Positions 38,622-48,021 are shown, counted from the first letter of the stretch. The stretch: 64,000 bases of DNA from Deltaproteobacteria bacterium (GCA_012517315.1 JAAYVE010000018.1:1-64000), one strand, 5' to 3'. The notes: generated by a model from the sequence alone, not told the origin. Program-made: numbers and translations.

Positions 38622-41600
38622 TCAGTTGACTCTCAGGATTCCCCAGACCCCGCCCACGAAATGGGGCGAAGAGAAATCCCTGTAGAGGTAATCCCCCCGG
38701 ATGCCGAACCTGCCTCCGGCACTCCTCAGGATCAGGTTCCAGTGGGCATACGGGCCGTGCCCTTCCTGGGATCCCTGCACCTGAGACTTGGAGTTGAACC
38801 CAAGCCTGGTGGAATCGAACTGGTACGGAAGGCGCTCCCAACCATGCCCCTGGATGACCGGAACGTGATTGCGGGCGTGTCCGCCGGCCTTGAGGACGCG
38901 GAATCGGACCTGATGCCTCGCCCTGGCCAGGAAAACCGGAGTTTGAGGATCGGCACCACCTGTGATGGAATTGGAGAGAGCCGCCGAGAAATCCACGGCG
39001 TCCGTCTGTGCCCCCGTGGCATTGGGAGCGTACCCCAGTCGGAACCAGAGAGGTTCGGCCCTGTAGTTCAGACCCTCGTTTCCTGAATCCTCCGCGCCTT
39101 CCTCCACCACGGCCGGCGGAATGGGGATCCGGTTGGCGTCCATGAGGTTCACGTCGTCCTGGAACATGAGGACAAATTCCCTGAACGTTCCCGAATCCGG
39201 CGAAAACACGGTGGCTTGGGCCCTGGAGTTCGTGTCTTCAAGCCACTGGGCGTTGCGCGGTTCGATGATAAGGGCTCCGACAGCCCCCTTGTTGCTGTGC
39301 TTCATGGGATCTGCGGGAATCAGATTGGTGGCCCCGAATTCCACAGGAGTTGCGACCAGTTCCTCGCGTTCGCCGAATCTGAGGGTCCCGGCATACCACC
39401 GGTAGGTGATCACGCCGCCCGGGCCCACCGTCTGGTTGGCCGCCGGGGCCGCCGGGTTGATGCGGTTCGGGTTCAGCCCCACGTTGGTCCCGTCATGGAG
39501 GGACACATCGTAGGCCACCAGTTGGGCATGGAGTCCCACCTGGGTGGACGGCCTAACCTGGTTGGCGTTGAAGTTGTCGATGAGAAAGGGCCAGTGATTC
39601 CACCCGGCCGGGTCTTCCAAGACATTGGGCAGGCGGTTTCGCAGCGTCACGTCGATGCATTCACCGGCAGCCGCACGAAGAATGAGCGGTTCCACGGGCA
39701 CCCCGGGCAGGAGCCTGCCGGAATCATCCAGGTCGGAGGAGCGCACATACAGGATAGCCGATGGATCGTGGAGCGGTCCGGGATTCCCCGCAAAAGCCCC
39801 CGTTCGACTGTTGTAAACCAAGGTTCCACGAGATCCACGGGGTGCGCCGGGCAAAGGAGGCAATGCCTCGGACGCGGCCACCGCCGTCACGTCAAAACGC
39901 CGCACCGGCGCCGTCCTGGGGCATACCCCGTTAAACTCCCGTGCGTTGTTGATGCGGATGGTCTCGGGCGGATTATTGGGCAAAGGCTTCAGTTCCACGC
40001 CGGAATGTTGCCGGTCATATGCCCTGAGGATTCCCCAAGTGCCGTTCCATTGGTCGTCCACCGATGCCCCGAACTTGTAGAGGAAGTCCGTGAAAGGAAA
40101 GCGAGGTGTCGTCTCGTTCAGAGTGGGAACGAGCGGGATGTTGAGTTCGAAGTGTTCCGCGATCCCCAGGTGCTGATGGTTGATGTACCCGGAATTGGGG
40201 GAATTGGTCTCCTGGAGCCAGGCAGCCCCGTGGATGGCCGCGTTGTGGGATTCTTCCGTTGCCCCGGTCCCCAACCTCATGACCACCCTGTCCCCGTAAA
40301 AGATTTTGAGGAGCGGCGTGAAGGGGTCCCCCCGCTGGGCCCCGGTGGTGAGGAAGTCACCGCCGAAGAAGTCGGGCTGAACATTGAGTTCAGGATTGGC
40401 CCGGTTGATGTCCGAGCGGTACACGAAGGCCAGGTCCCCGGCCAGGCCTGGGGACTGGCTCCCGGTCGCCGGGTTGTAGATACGATGGGCGATGGGTTCG
40501 TTTCGGTAGTTCACTAGCATGGTTCCAGGATCAGCGGCCGAAATGGCTTCCGGACAAGGGGGTGGATTGATGCCGTCAGGGCACACGTTGCTCCGGTTTA
40601 CCACGATGGGCAAGGGAGCCTGTTCCCTTGCCGGGCCGTTGATGACGAGCTGCGGATTGGCTTCACCCACCACCACGGTGCCCGAACCGGGTTCGGACAC
40701 ACCGAGAACGCTTCGGCTCGGAGCCGTGTCCGTCACCGCGAAGAGGGGCCCCGGTGCGTATGCCTGCTGAAAATCCGCCGTGAACATGAAGAATTCTCGA
40801 AAGCTCCTGCTGCTGTCCGGCGGAATGATATTTGCCTGGAAACTCGTGGGCCCGCCGTCTTCCCTCACACCCAGAGGTTCGCCCGTTTCCGCGTGGAGCC
40901 ACTGGGACCCCTCCGGTTCCACGCCCAAGAAGGCATAAAGGCCCGCCTGCTGATGGGTGGACGGTCCGAAGTGGTCGTGGGTGAACACGGTCCCGAGAGT
41001 CCTGTCCTCCCCCCTGTTGTTCATGGTCCGGTCGGCGTACCACCGCTGAAGAGTGGTCTGCGCCCCGTTTCTCAGTTCAAGGGGCAGGCCGGCGAAAGCC
41101 GGGTCGGGATGGGGCACGGGCTGAAGGTTGGTGTCCACCTGGCCGCTGATTCGAGTGAGGCCGCCACCGTGGTTGAGAGCCTCGATGCGCTCCCTCACCT
41201 CATGAGGGCTGAACGTGCCGTCTTCGTAGTTCCAGCCGTTGCCGGAACCGTCGGAGGAGGTCACGTCGAATTTCACCAAGTGAATGTGCTGGCCGATGAT
41301 GTCCGTGGGCGTCCGCACCTGGTAGTCGTCCATCTGGTAGACATTGGGAACCAGGTTGGTGTGATGGAAGGTGATGCAGTCATTGGAGTTGGCACGGAAG
41401 AAGAAGGGTTCCGGTGCCTTCTGCTTGTTCATGATGGCTTCCACGTCCTGCCAGTGCGCCAGGATGCGAGCCTGGTTGAAGTGCCATCCCACCTTGTTCA
41501 TGATCATGTCGAACTGGAAGGCGGCCCCCTTGATGATGCGTTCTACGCCGGTGGGTTCTCCCGAATCGTCGACGCACGGGTCAGCAAAAGGTGCTCCCGC

Positions 41601-43751
41601 GATGGGCGGCAGGCCGTTGGTCTTGAACCCGCCGGGGTCGTTGGCGGCAGCTCCTGCGGGTGTCCCATCGGGATAGAACGTGGGGTGAAAACGCAGGGCG
41701 TGAAAGGACATGGCTGCCTGTTCCAGGGGCGTGCCCGATTCGGGCAGTTCCCTCGCGGCCATCTCGATGAGCACCTTATCAAAGCTCAGCCGTGTCTCCG
41801 CGTGGTCATAGACGGACTGCTCGATTCCCGATGTCACCACGTGACGGGGCAACCCCCCGTCGTGGAGCGTGTCCAGAGGAGACCTGGGGGGCCTGTGGCC
41901 TGCAATGCCCGGGATGAAGAAGGGATATCCGGGGTTCCCCAGGGGCTGACCGGCGAGGGGAGTCACTTGCACCTGCCCCCCGGGTTCCCCCGCTCTCTGG
42001 ACGATGGTCACGTTGGCTCCCGGTCTGGGGGGCATGGGGCGGCCCGGTAGAGGCACCACGGCGGGAATGGGGGTGCCGGTGGCGATTTCCGCGTCAGGGA
42101 GTGCCCGGCTTCCTGGGGCCGGCCGGCCCTCGGCGTCCAGCTGCGTCCCCGTCTCCAGCACATCGTGCACCCGCCAGAGGGCCCACATGCCCATGGCGAA
42201 GTGCGGATAGAAATGGCAGTGAAAAATGGAGTCCCCTGCCGTGAGGTTGCGATTGCCGCTGCCGTTGTAGGCAATTTCGTATGTGTAGCTGGCCCCGGGA
42301 CCCAGTCCCTGGACGTCCACGTAATTGGAGTTGTCGTCATCGGGGGTGAACAGCCACTGATGGGCGTGGAGGTGAAACATGTGGTGTTCCTTGCCCGCGT
42401 GGACGTTGCGCATTTTCACATGATCGTTGAGGTAGCTGTGAAAGACGTTGGAAGGATCGTCGGCGTAAAATGCCTTGGTGGCTTTCGGCCCCGGCTGCAG
42501 AAAAGCTTCGGCGCCAATGAAGTCCCCGGGGCCTGCCGGAATGTCCACCACCATGGCGGGATCCCCCACCGCCCAGGAAGTGAGGAAAAACTCCTCGAAT
42601 TTGCATTCGGTGCAGTCCCACATGGGTCCCACTTTGAGCCGGTTTCCGATGATCTCAGACCCGATGCCCCCGGTTCCGTAGTTCACGGCGAACGCATCCC
42701 GCACCGGATGCAAGGTGTGGCTGAGGGGATTCTGGTTCACCCCTCCAACCTCACCTTCCTCCTCACCCCCTCCCGTGAAGTTGGGCGTGAATTGGGGGAA
42801 TGCCTGTGTGGCGTTGATCTCATCGTGAAACACAATCGTGAATTCCCTGTACGGCTCAAGGCGTGTGCGGGCGGGTAGATCGTCGGATCCCGGCGGAACG
42901 GCCACATCCACCCTGGGGTAGGTCCCCGGGATGAAGTTGCCTCTCCCCGGCCCCGTGATGATGGCGTTGATGTCGCTGTGCACCAGTTCATTGTTTGCGG
43001 TGAGCATCTTCAGGATGGGGCGCCCCGCCAGGGGGTGGCCTGCGGGGTAAACGGCGTCGTAATCGATGATGGGGTGACCCGAAGCGGTCTGATCGATGGT
43101 GGCCAGGGAAAGGTCGTCCTCGGTCACTTGGCTACGGTAATATTCCGCGCCAACCGGCTGAACGTTGACCGTACCGAAAAGCCCAACGGAAAAGGCGCCG
43201 GTTCCCTCCTCTCCGCCGCCGAGGGTGCTTCCGCTGTAGAGCAGGTAGGCACCCTCACGTTCCGCTGTGTAGGAATACGTGGCCCTGCCCCCCGGAGGCA
43301 CCAGGCTGCTTCGGTTTCGCCCCACATGGGAACCCATGCTGCCCACGCCACCCACTAGGCTCAAGCCCATGACCTGAACCGAAGCGGTCCGGGTGGCCGG
43401 TTGGCCGGGGGCTGCAAGGGGTGTCAGAAGATTTTCGAAATGGATGGTGAGGGTGTCTCCCACGTTCATGCGGAGCACGATGGGGCGGGGTCTCTTGCCC
43501 GATCGCAGCTGTACGTTGCCCGGTACCAGCCCGAGCGCTGGGTTCCGGGGAACCACGTCCCCTTTGAGGGCGTAGATCATCCCATTGGGAATCATGGCGC
43601 CGAGTCGGTTCAACATGATGGAATGATCCAGTGCTACCACATTGGCTGTGACGTTCTTGGCGGAAGCTGTGGAAACCACAAGGGGGACCGCCAATAAACC
43701 AAACGCCGTTGCCAGTGGCCATCTCGTCAGTTTGCGTCCGAACCTGTTCAT
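38622..43751 (-). CDS. Giant exported multidomain multicopper oxidase
   Basis: 1709 residues, several times the usual 450-650 of three-domain laccases. It has a Sec signal peptide (MNRFGRK, hydrophobic about 10-26, cleavage after SASA). Many cupredoxin-like segments follow. Copper motifs: HHMFHLHAHQW (456-466), the type 1/type 3 motif HCHFYPHFAMGM (511-522), FHHTN (796-799), HIH (822-824) and THDHFGPSTHQQAG (924-937). A later domain has HNAAIHGAAW and HQHLGIAEHF, and the last domain has a degenerate copper loop (YRDFSSPHF). CTECKFEEFF is a CxxC without heme His. The layout recalls MnxG-like manganese oxidases and ceruloplasmin, but the substrate is unknown. ATG 43751 follows GGGAGGG; the longer frame to 43829 is unlikely. 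It heads a three-gene exported set. Confidence 0.92.
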   Translation of the reverse strand: MNRFGRKLTRWPLATAFGLLAVPLVVSTASAKNVTANVVALDHSIMLNRLGAMIPNGMIYALKGDVVPRNPALGLVPGNVQLRSGKRPRPIVLRMNVGDTLTIHFENLLTPLAAPGQPATRTASVQVMGLSLVGGVGSMGSHVGRNRSSLVPPGGRATYSYTAEREGAYLLYSGSTLGGGEEGTGAFSVGLFGTVNVQPVGAEYYRSQVTEDDLSLATIDQTASGHPIIDYDAVYPAGHPLAGRPILKMLTANNELVHSDINAIITGPGRGNFIPGTYPRVDVAVPPGSDDLPARTRLEPYREFTIVFHDEINATQAFPQFTPNFTGGGEEEGEVGGVNQNPLSHTLHPVRDAFAVNYGTGGIGSEIIGNRLKVGPMWDCTECKFEEFFLTSWAVGDPAMVVDIPAGPGDFIGAEAFLQPGPKATKAFYADDPSNVFHSYLNDHVKMRNVHAGKEHHMFHLHAHQWLFTPDDDNSNYVDVQGLGPGASYTYEIAYNGSGNRNLTAGDSIFHCHFYPHFAMGMWALWRVHDVLETGTQLDAEGRPAPGSRALPDAEIATGTPIPAVVPLPGRPMPPRPGANVTIVQRAGEPGGQVQVTPLAGQPLGNPGYPFFIPGIAGHRPPRSPLDTLHDGGLPRHVVTSGIEQSVYDHAETRLSFDKVLIEMAARELPESGTPLEQAAMSFHALRFHPTFYPDGTPAGAAANDPGGFKTNGLPPIAGAPFADPCVDDSGEPTGVERIIKGAAFQFDMIMNKVGWHFNQARILAHWQDVEAIMNKQKAPEPFFFRANSNDCITFHHTNLVPNVYQMDDYQVRTPTDIIGQHIHLVKFDVTSSDGSGNGWNYEDGTFSPHEVRERIEALNHGGGLTRISGQVDTNLQPVPHPDPAFAGLPLELRNGAQTTLQRWYADRTMNNRGEDRTLGTVFTHDHFGPSTHQQAGLYAFLGVEPEGSQWLHAETGEPLGVREDGGPTSFQANIIPPDSSRSFREFFMFTADFQQAYAPGPLFAVTDTAPSRSVLGVSEPGSGTVVVGEANPQLVINGPAREQAPLPIVVNRSNVCPDGINPPPCPEAISAADPGTMLVNYRNEPIAHRIYNPATGSQSPGLAGDLAFVYRSDINRANPELNVQPDFFGGDFLTTGAQRGDPFTPLLKIFYGDRVVMRLGTGATEESHNAAIHGAAWLQETNSPNSGYINHQHLGIAEHFELNIPLVPTLNETTPRFPFTDFLYKFGASVDDQWNGTWGILRAYDRQHSGVELKPLPNNPPETIRINNAREFNGVCPRTAPVRRFDVTAVAASEALPPLPGAPRGSRGTLVYNSRTGAFAGNPGPLHDPSAILYVRSSDLDDSGRLLPGVPVEPLILRAAAGECIDVTLRNRLPNVLEDPAGWNHWPFLIDNFNANQVRPSTQVGLHAQLVAYDVSLHDGTNVGLNPNRINPAAPAANQTVGPGGVITYRWYAGTLRFGEREELVATPVEFGATNLIPADPMKHSNKGAVGALIIEPRNAQWLEDTNSRAQATVFSPDSGTFREFVLMFQDDVNLMDANRIPIPPAVVEEGAEDSGNEGLNYRAEPLWFRLGYAPNATGAQTDAVDFSAALSNSITGGADPQTPVFLARARHQVRFRVLKAGGHARNHVPVIQGHGWERLPYQFDSTRLGFNSKSQVQGSQEGHGPYAHWNLILRSAGGRFGIRGDYLYRDFSSPHFVGGVWGILRVN

Positions 43752-43945
43752 GAATGCCCTCCCATAGGACACGGGAGATGAGGTGCCATGCCCCAAAATT
43801 CCCCCGAAATCTCCCGGGTCATCATGCACGCCGAAGTGGCGGTTGCATACCTGCGTTCAGTTTTCGTTTCGGCCTCTGAAGCCACATGGCCTCTCCCCGG
43901 AGCCGCCTTGAAATGAAAACTGCGGAAGCCATGAAGCGATGGACG

Positions 43946-43957
43946 GTTCCATGGAAC
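43946..43957. promoter_or_regulatory. Perfect palindrome upstream of the multicopper oxidase gene
   Basis: GTTCCATGGAAC, 12 bases, about 200 bases upstream of the start codon and inside the predicted leader. A second odd palindrome, TTGCT-C-AGCAA, is at 43974-43984. Possible regulator sites; chance cannot be excluded. Confidence 0.25.
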
Positions 43958-44075
43958 TCCCTGCACCTCAATGTTGCTCAGCAAAGATGCTTTCGTAAAT
44001 GCGTAAAAATACCTAATTGCCACGTGAACAGTGGGATTTGCACCAGGCAGGAAATCTTCATGAACTCTCCGGAAA

Positions 44076-44104
44076 ATGAAAGATGATCGTGGGGATTGGG
44101 TCAA
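44076..44104 (-). promoter_or_regulatory. Candidate promoter for the multicopper oxidase gene
   Basis: On the minus strand there is TTGACC (44099-44104), a 17-base spacer and TTTCAT (44076-44081). It would give a leader of about 320 bases. Confidence 0.35.
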
Positions 44105-44198
44105 GCGAAATTCAGGGAGGGTTCATTGACTTGAGGTCTTGGGAAGTGCCGGATCGCTCCCGGAGCGAAGGATGCCAGGAGCGGCTGGCCCTGTGAAG

Positions 44199-44233
44199 GA
44201 GGGGGGCGACGTCGCCGAGGGGATGCCCCCCTC
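44199..44233 (-). terminator. Stem-loop after the small unknown gene
   Basis: GAGGGGGGC (44199-44207) pairs perfectly with GCCCCCCTC (44225-44233); the region also includes the palindrome GGCGACGTCGCC. It lies 18 bases after the stop of the gene at 44251-44730. Confidence 0.55.
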
Positions 44234-44250
44234 TTGAGGTTCAAATGCCG

Positions 44251-44730
44251 TCAAACGTTCCAACCCCTGACCTCCCCGTCCCAGTCGATGATCATGAGGA
44301 GGCCGCCCCCTCTCAAGTCACCGTCCACCGCCCTTTTCCTTATGGCGAAATCCCAGGGCTTCTGGAGGTCGTGTTCCTCGATGTTCGTATTGGCCTTGCA
44401 CCAGTTGACGGCCTTCTCACGGCTGGAAGCGATGTGGGCGATCACGGAGGAGTAGGTGAATCGATTGCTTTCAGTGAGGCCGTTGACAATGTGCTGTCGG
44501 AACTCCACAAGGTATATTTCATCACCACTGGTGTCCCTTGGACCGGGGGAATCATCCCGTTGGAAGGTGGGCTCCGACTTGTGGCGTATGAACTCGAGCG
44601 TCTCAGCTACGGCGGCTTCCCTGGCCTTTTCTCCGTCGTCTCCCTGGTTGGTGTGACGTTGAAAAAACGAGTCGATGGCCCTCTCGAGAACCGAGATCAT
44701 CTCCTCCAGCGACAGTCTGTATTCCGGCAT
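44251..44730 (-). CDS. Small protein of unknown function
   Basis: 159 residues, no signal peptide or membrane segment. It is acidic, with an N-terminal helix (LSLEEMISVLERAIDSFF), a middle region with EIYLVEFRQHIVNGL, a single Cys (NWCKANTN), and a C-terminal strand (LLMIIDWDGEVRGWNV). ATG 44730 follows AAAGGA at normal distance. I do not recognise the family. It is on the same strand as the multicopper oxidase but separated by 499 bases and a stem-loop, so it is probably its own transcript, divergent from the GAF sigma-54 activator. Confidence 0.6.
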   Translation of the reverse strand: MPEYRLSLEEMISVLERAIDSFFQRHTNQGDDGEKAREAAVAETLEFIRHKSEPTFQRDDSPGPRDTSGDEIYLVEFRQHIVNGLTESNRFTYSSVIAHIASSREKAVNWCKANTNIEEHDLQKPWDFAIRKRAVDGDLRGGGLLMIIDWDGEVRGWNV

Positions 44731-45093
44731 GGATGCATCCTTTCCATTTTCACAAAAAGTGGTGCTCTTCAGCGGGTCAGGGTTTGACGATGGGGTGCGA
44801 GCCGCTGCACAAGACAGTGCCGCAACCTTCCGGCAAGGCTCGGCGCAAGCGCGACCGCCACTGCATCGTCAGTATATTCGGGTGTTACAGCGACGGAGTT
44901 GAGAGGAATCCTCAAAGGCAACCCCTGATAGAAGCCCCTTTCTTGCTTGACCTCATCCCGGAAGTCCTGCAAGGATAAGCATGGAACCTGGGAGAGAGGC
45001 ATGCCGTTTGAGGGTGCCCTGTCTTTGGTTCCCCTTTTCCTCTTTCCTTATCAGGCTCCTCAGAAGTTGTTCGCCCATGGAGGATTGAAGAAC
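44731..45093. other. Divergent intergenic region upstream of the GAF activator
   Basis: 363 bases without a clear promoter or operator. An in-frame ATG at 45001 with GGGAGAG upstream could extend the activator by 31 residues. Confidence 0.4.
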
Positions 45094-46638
45094 ATGCCCC
45101 GAAGACCTTTCGATTTCTGCAAGGTTTTGTCGGAAGAACTGGATCCGGAAAAACTGCAGAAGAAGTTCCTGGGTGCTCTTTTGGACCTGCAGAATGTGGA
45201 GCGGGGTTCCATCTGGGTGAAAGAGGAGGGGGGCTACCGCTGTATTGAGGCTGCCGGTCTTCAAAGCGAACAGGTGAGGGGATTGACCATCAGTGCTTCC
45301 CATCCGAGCATTGTGGGATGGGTGATCGAAAACGGAAAAATGACCATCGGGGAGCCCGGCAAGGATGCCCGCCACTACAAGGAAGTGGAAGCGGGGCTGA
45401 TTGTCAAGAGCAGGCTCATCCTCTGCTTTCCTTTGTTCCTTAGAAACGGGCAGGTGTATGGTGCGGTGCAGCTCATCGACACGAGTGCAGGTGGAGACCG
45501 GCTCAACCTCAACAAGGACTATCTGGATCTGCTGCAGCAGATCATCGACATCGGCTCCATTTCCCTGGCCAACTCCCTGGTCTATTCCGAGCAGGTGCGG
45601 GAGAACCGCTTCCTGAAAGAGCGGCTGGCGGAGATGCGGGGTGGCGGCCCCGTCATCGGGAGGAGCGAAGCATTCGCCAAGGTCTTGAAGATCGCCGGGG
45701 ATTATGCGAGAACAGATTTTCCCGTGCTCATCACCGGGGAGAGCGGGACGGGCAAAGAGCTCGTCGCCAATGAGATGCACCGCCGAAGCGGTCGAAGTGA
45801 GAAGCCTTTTTTCGTGCAGAATTGCAGCGCCATACCGGAAACGTTACTGGAAAGTGAACTGTTCGGCTATCGCAAAGGGGCGTTCACGGGGGCATTGAAG
45901 GACAAGGCGGGGCTGTTTGAAGCGGCGGACGGCGGAACCCTTTTCCTTGATGAAATCGGGGACATGCCCTCACACTTGCAGGCGAGGATGCTCCGGGTTC
46001 TCCAGGACGGGGAGATCAAGCCCCTTGGGGGGACAAAGGCCACGAAAGTGGATGTGCGGATCATATCGGCCACCAACAAGGATCTACGGGACGAAATCGA
46101 AAAGGGACACTTCCGGGAGGACTTGTTCTATCGTTTGAACGTCTTGCCGCTCCATCTTCCTCCCCTCCGCGAGCGGAAGGAGGACATCCCCCTGCTGCTG
46201 GAGCACTTCATCCAGAGGGAGTCACGAAAAATGGGGATGCCACCGAAAAGGCTGGCGAAAGACGCCGTAGACGCACTGGTGAGCTATCCATGGCGAGGGA
46301 ATATCCGGGAACTGGAGAACTTCGTCAAGCACATCCTAGTGGTGGTGAGGGGGGAGCTCATCCGCCTGGAGGAACTGGCGCCCCACCTGGATCTGGATTC
46401 GGAAAACCAATCCGGCGGTCTTGAACCGGCCCAAGTTCCAGAGGGGGAGAAGTCGGGAACGGCCGTTCGGCGGGCCGGATCTTTCTTCGAGGGCTATACC
46501 TGGACGGAATTGGAAAGGGATTATGTCCTGTTTCTCCTGGAGAAGAACAAGTGGCACATCACCCGGGCGGCCAAAGAGGCCGGGGTGAACCGGAGCACCT
46601 TCGATTCCAGGATGAAGAAGCTGGGCATCAGGAGATGA
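45094..46638 (+). CDS. GAF-domain sigma-54-dependent transcriptional activator
   Basis: 514 residues. The N-terminal GAF domain (about 10-160; VERGSIWVKEEGGYRC, IVGWVIENGK, CFPLFLRNGQVYGAVQLID) is followed by an AAA+ domain with Walker A GESGTGKE, an intact GAFTGA loop, Walker B GGTLFLDEIGDM and the arginine region, then a Fis-type helix-turn-helix (HITRAAKEAGVNRSTFDSRMKK). It activates sigma-54 promoters on an unknown signal. ATG 45094 follows GGAGG at ten bases; ATG 45001 is the alternative. It is followed at 48 bases by a Cys-rich unknown gene and a methyltransferase-like gene, which it may be co-transcribed with. Confidence 0.92.
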   Translation: MPRRPFDFCKVLSEELDPEKLQKKFLGALLDLQNVERGSIWVKEEGGYRCIEAAGLQSEQVRGLTISASHPSIVGWVIENGKMTIGEPGKDARHYKEVEAGLIVKSRLILCFPLFLRNGQVYGAVQLIDTSAGGDRLNLNKDYLDLLQQIIDIGSISLANSLVYSEQVRENRFLKERLAEMRGGGPVIGRSEAFAKVLKIAGDYARTDFPVLITGESGTGKELVANEMHRRSGRSEKPFFVQNCSAIPETLLESELFGYRKGAFTGALKDKAGLFEAADGGTLFLDEIGDMPSHLQARMLRVLQDGEIKPLGGTKATKVDVRIISATNKDLRDEIEKGHFREDLFYRLNVLPLHLPPLRERKEDIPLLLEHFIQRESRKMGMPPKRLAKDAVDALVSYPWRGNIRELENFVKHILVVVRGELIRLEELAPHLDLDSENQSGGLEPAQVPEGEKSGTAVRRAGSFFEGYTWTELERDYVLFLLEKNKWHITRAAKEAGVNRSTFDSRMKKLGIRR

Positions 46639-46686
46639 ACCGGGCTTCTGGGAGATCCTGAATTCTCAAGGGTGCGGAGGCAATCG

Positions 46687-47205
46687 ATGGCACCGGGAAA
46701 CCGGAATCACGCCGGATCTGATGAGCCCATACTGAAAAAGATCTCCGTTGCACGTGAACTCAGGGAGGCGTGGGGCGGCGCCATGGCGGCAGACCCCCGG
46801 GTGTCCGGCCTTCTCATGTCCCTGAAAGAGGCTTCCAGGAGATCCGGTCGGGTCATGGCGCAATTGGGCGTGGTGGCAGCCTGTGCCCGGTGCGAGGAAC
46901 TGGAAGGGGGCAGTTGCTGCGGGGCGGGGATAGAAAACCGTTACTCCCCGGTGCTCCTTTTCATCAATCTCCTTCTTGGATGCGAGCTTCCCGCCTCCCG
47001 AAGGTTCCTCAACAGCTGCTTTTTCCTGGGGACGCAAGGATGCACCCTGGCGGCGAGGCATGTCCTATGCATCAATTACCTGTGTCCTGCCCTCCGGAGA
47101 ATGCTCGAACCCGATGCCCTCGCCCTTCTGCAGGGAACAACGGGTGAGGAAATGGACACGATCTTCGTCCTGCACGAGTGCATCAAGCAAAAACTGACGG
47201 CTTGA
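46687..47205 (+). CDS. Cysteine-rich protein of unknown function
   Basis: 172 residues, soluble. After a helical N-terminal 70 residues there are conserved-looking cysteine motifs: AACARCEEL, GGSCCGAGIE, LLGCELP, CFFLGTQGCTLAARHVLCINYLCP. The nine cysteines and the GIENRY segment suggest metal or iron-sulfur binding, but I do not recognise a named family. ATG 46687 follows GCGGAGG at six bases; a GTG at 46672 is weaker. It sits between a sigma-54 activator and a methyltransferase-like gene on the same strand. Confidence 0.72.
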   Translation: MAPGNRNHAGSDEPILKKISVARELREAWGGAMAADPRVSGLLMSLKEASRRSGRVMAQLGVVAACARCEELEGGSCCGAGIENRYSPVLLFINLLLGCELPASRRFLNSCFFLGTQGCTLAARHVLCINYLCPALRRMLEPDALALLQGTTGEEMDTIFVLHECIKQKLTA

Positions 47206-47220
47206 GAACGCCTCAAGATT

Positions 47221-47841
47221 ATGCCGAGCTACAACTCTCTCCTGTCCGAAACCATCAGGCACATTGCGGAATTTTACGATGCCCGGAAATACGGGTACGA
47301 GGGCGTTGAAGGGTATCGCAAATCCACGGACCTTCGGAAGCTGGCTGTCATCATCGAGGAAATGGGCCGGCTGGAGATGATCCATCCCGGGCGAACCGTC
47401 TTCCTGGACTTGGGATGTGCCGACGGACGGGTGAACCTCCTTTTCAGTCACTTTGTGAAGCATTCCATCGGCATCGAGATCGATCCCCTGATCCTGGGGG
47501 AATACAAACCCCGCAAGCTGGCTTTGAGTCGTGAACTGGAAGAGAGGCGCCTCCAGCCTTTTCCGGAAAACGTCCGCTTGTTTCAGGGCAGTTCCCTCGA
47601 AGCCGAGACATACGCCAGGATCGCGGAGACGACGGGAATCCGCTTCGACCAATTCGACCTCTTTTACACCTACATCACCCTTCACGACCTCTTCGGGGAA
47701 AAGATCGCGTCGGAAGCCCAAAAAGGGGCCCTCTACCTAGTATACGGGTTTCACAAGGTGCTGCCCCGCTACGAGGGACTTGAGATCCTGGTTCCCGACA
47801 TAGGGGGCCAGTCCATCGCCGCCGTCTACAGGAAAGTGTGA
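47221..47841 (+). CDS. SAM-dependent methyltransferase-like protein
   Basis: 206 residues. The nucleotide-binding motif I is clear (VFLDLGCADGRVNLLF, about 60-75), followed by an acidic motif II position (GIEIDPLILGEY) and a motif IV-like FDQFDLFYTYITLHDLFG. The substrate is unknown; the helical N-terminus (HIAEFYDARKYGYEG) is not diagnostic. It starts 15 bases after the Cys-rich gene, so the two form an operon. It ends before a long inverted repeat shared with the convergent binding-protein gene. Confidence 0.78.
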   Translation: MPSYNSLLSETIRHIAEFYDARKYGYEGVEGYRKSTDLRKLAVIIEEMGRLEMIHPGRTVFLDLGCADGRVNLLFSHFVKHSIGIEIDPLILGEYKPRKLALSRELEERRLQPFPENVRLFQGSSLEAETYARIAETTGIRFDQFDLFYTYITLHDLFGEKIASEAQKGALYLVYGFHKVLPRYEGLEILVPDIGGQSIAAVYRKV

Positions 47842-48021
47842 AAGATTTCATTCGCTGTTTCCGGTGAAGAGCCGCCCGGAGTGTTGTCTTCAGGAGGAGG
47901 GTCCCACCGAGCCGCGATGAAGAGTCCCAAAGGATCCGGGGCAACTTCTCGTATCCTTCGGGGAGGCAGTTGTGATTTGCTCAAGTCCACCGCCTTGCAT
48001 CGGGAAGGGGGGAGCGTTTCG

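Larger units (their letters stand above)
43752..44250. other. Intergenic region upstream of the multicopper oxidase gene
   Basis: 499 bases with the candidate promoter, palindromes and stem-loop listed. No gene is supported. Confidence 0.5.

Noticed and set aside
39216-40517. 433-codon plus-strand open frame
   Set aside because: Antisense to the multicopper oxidase, whose sense frame has copper motifs.
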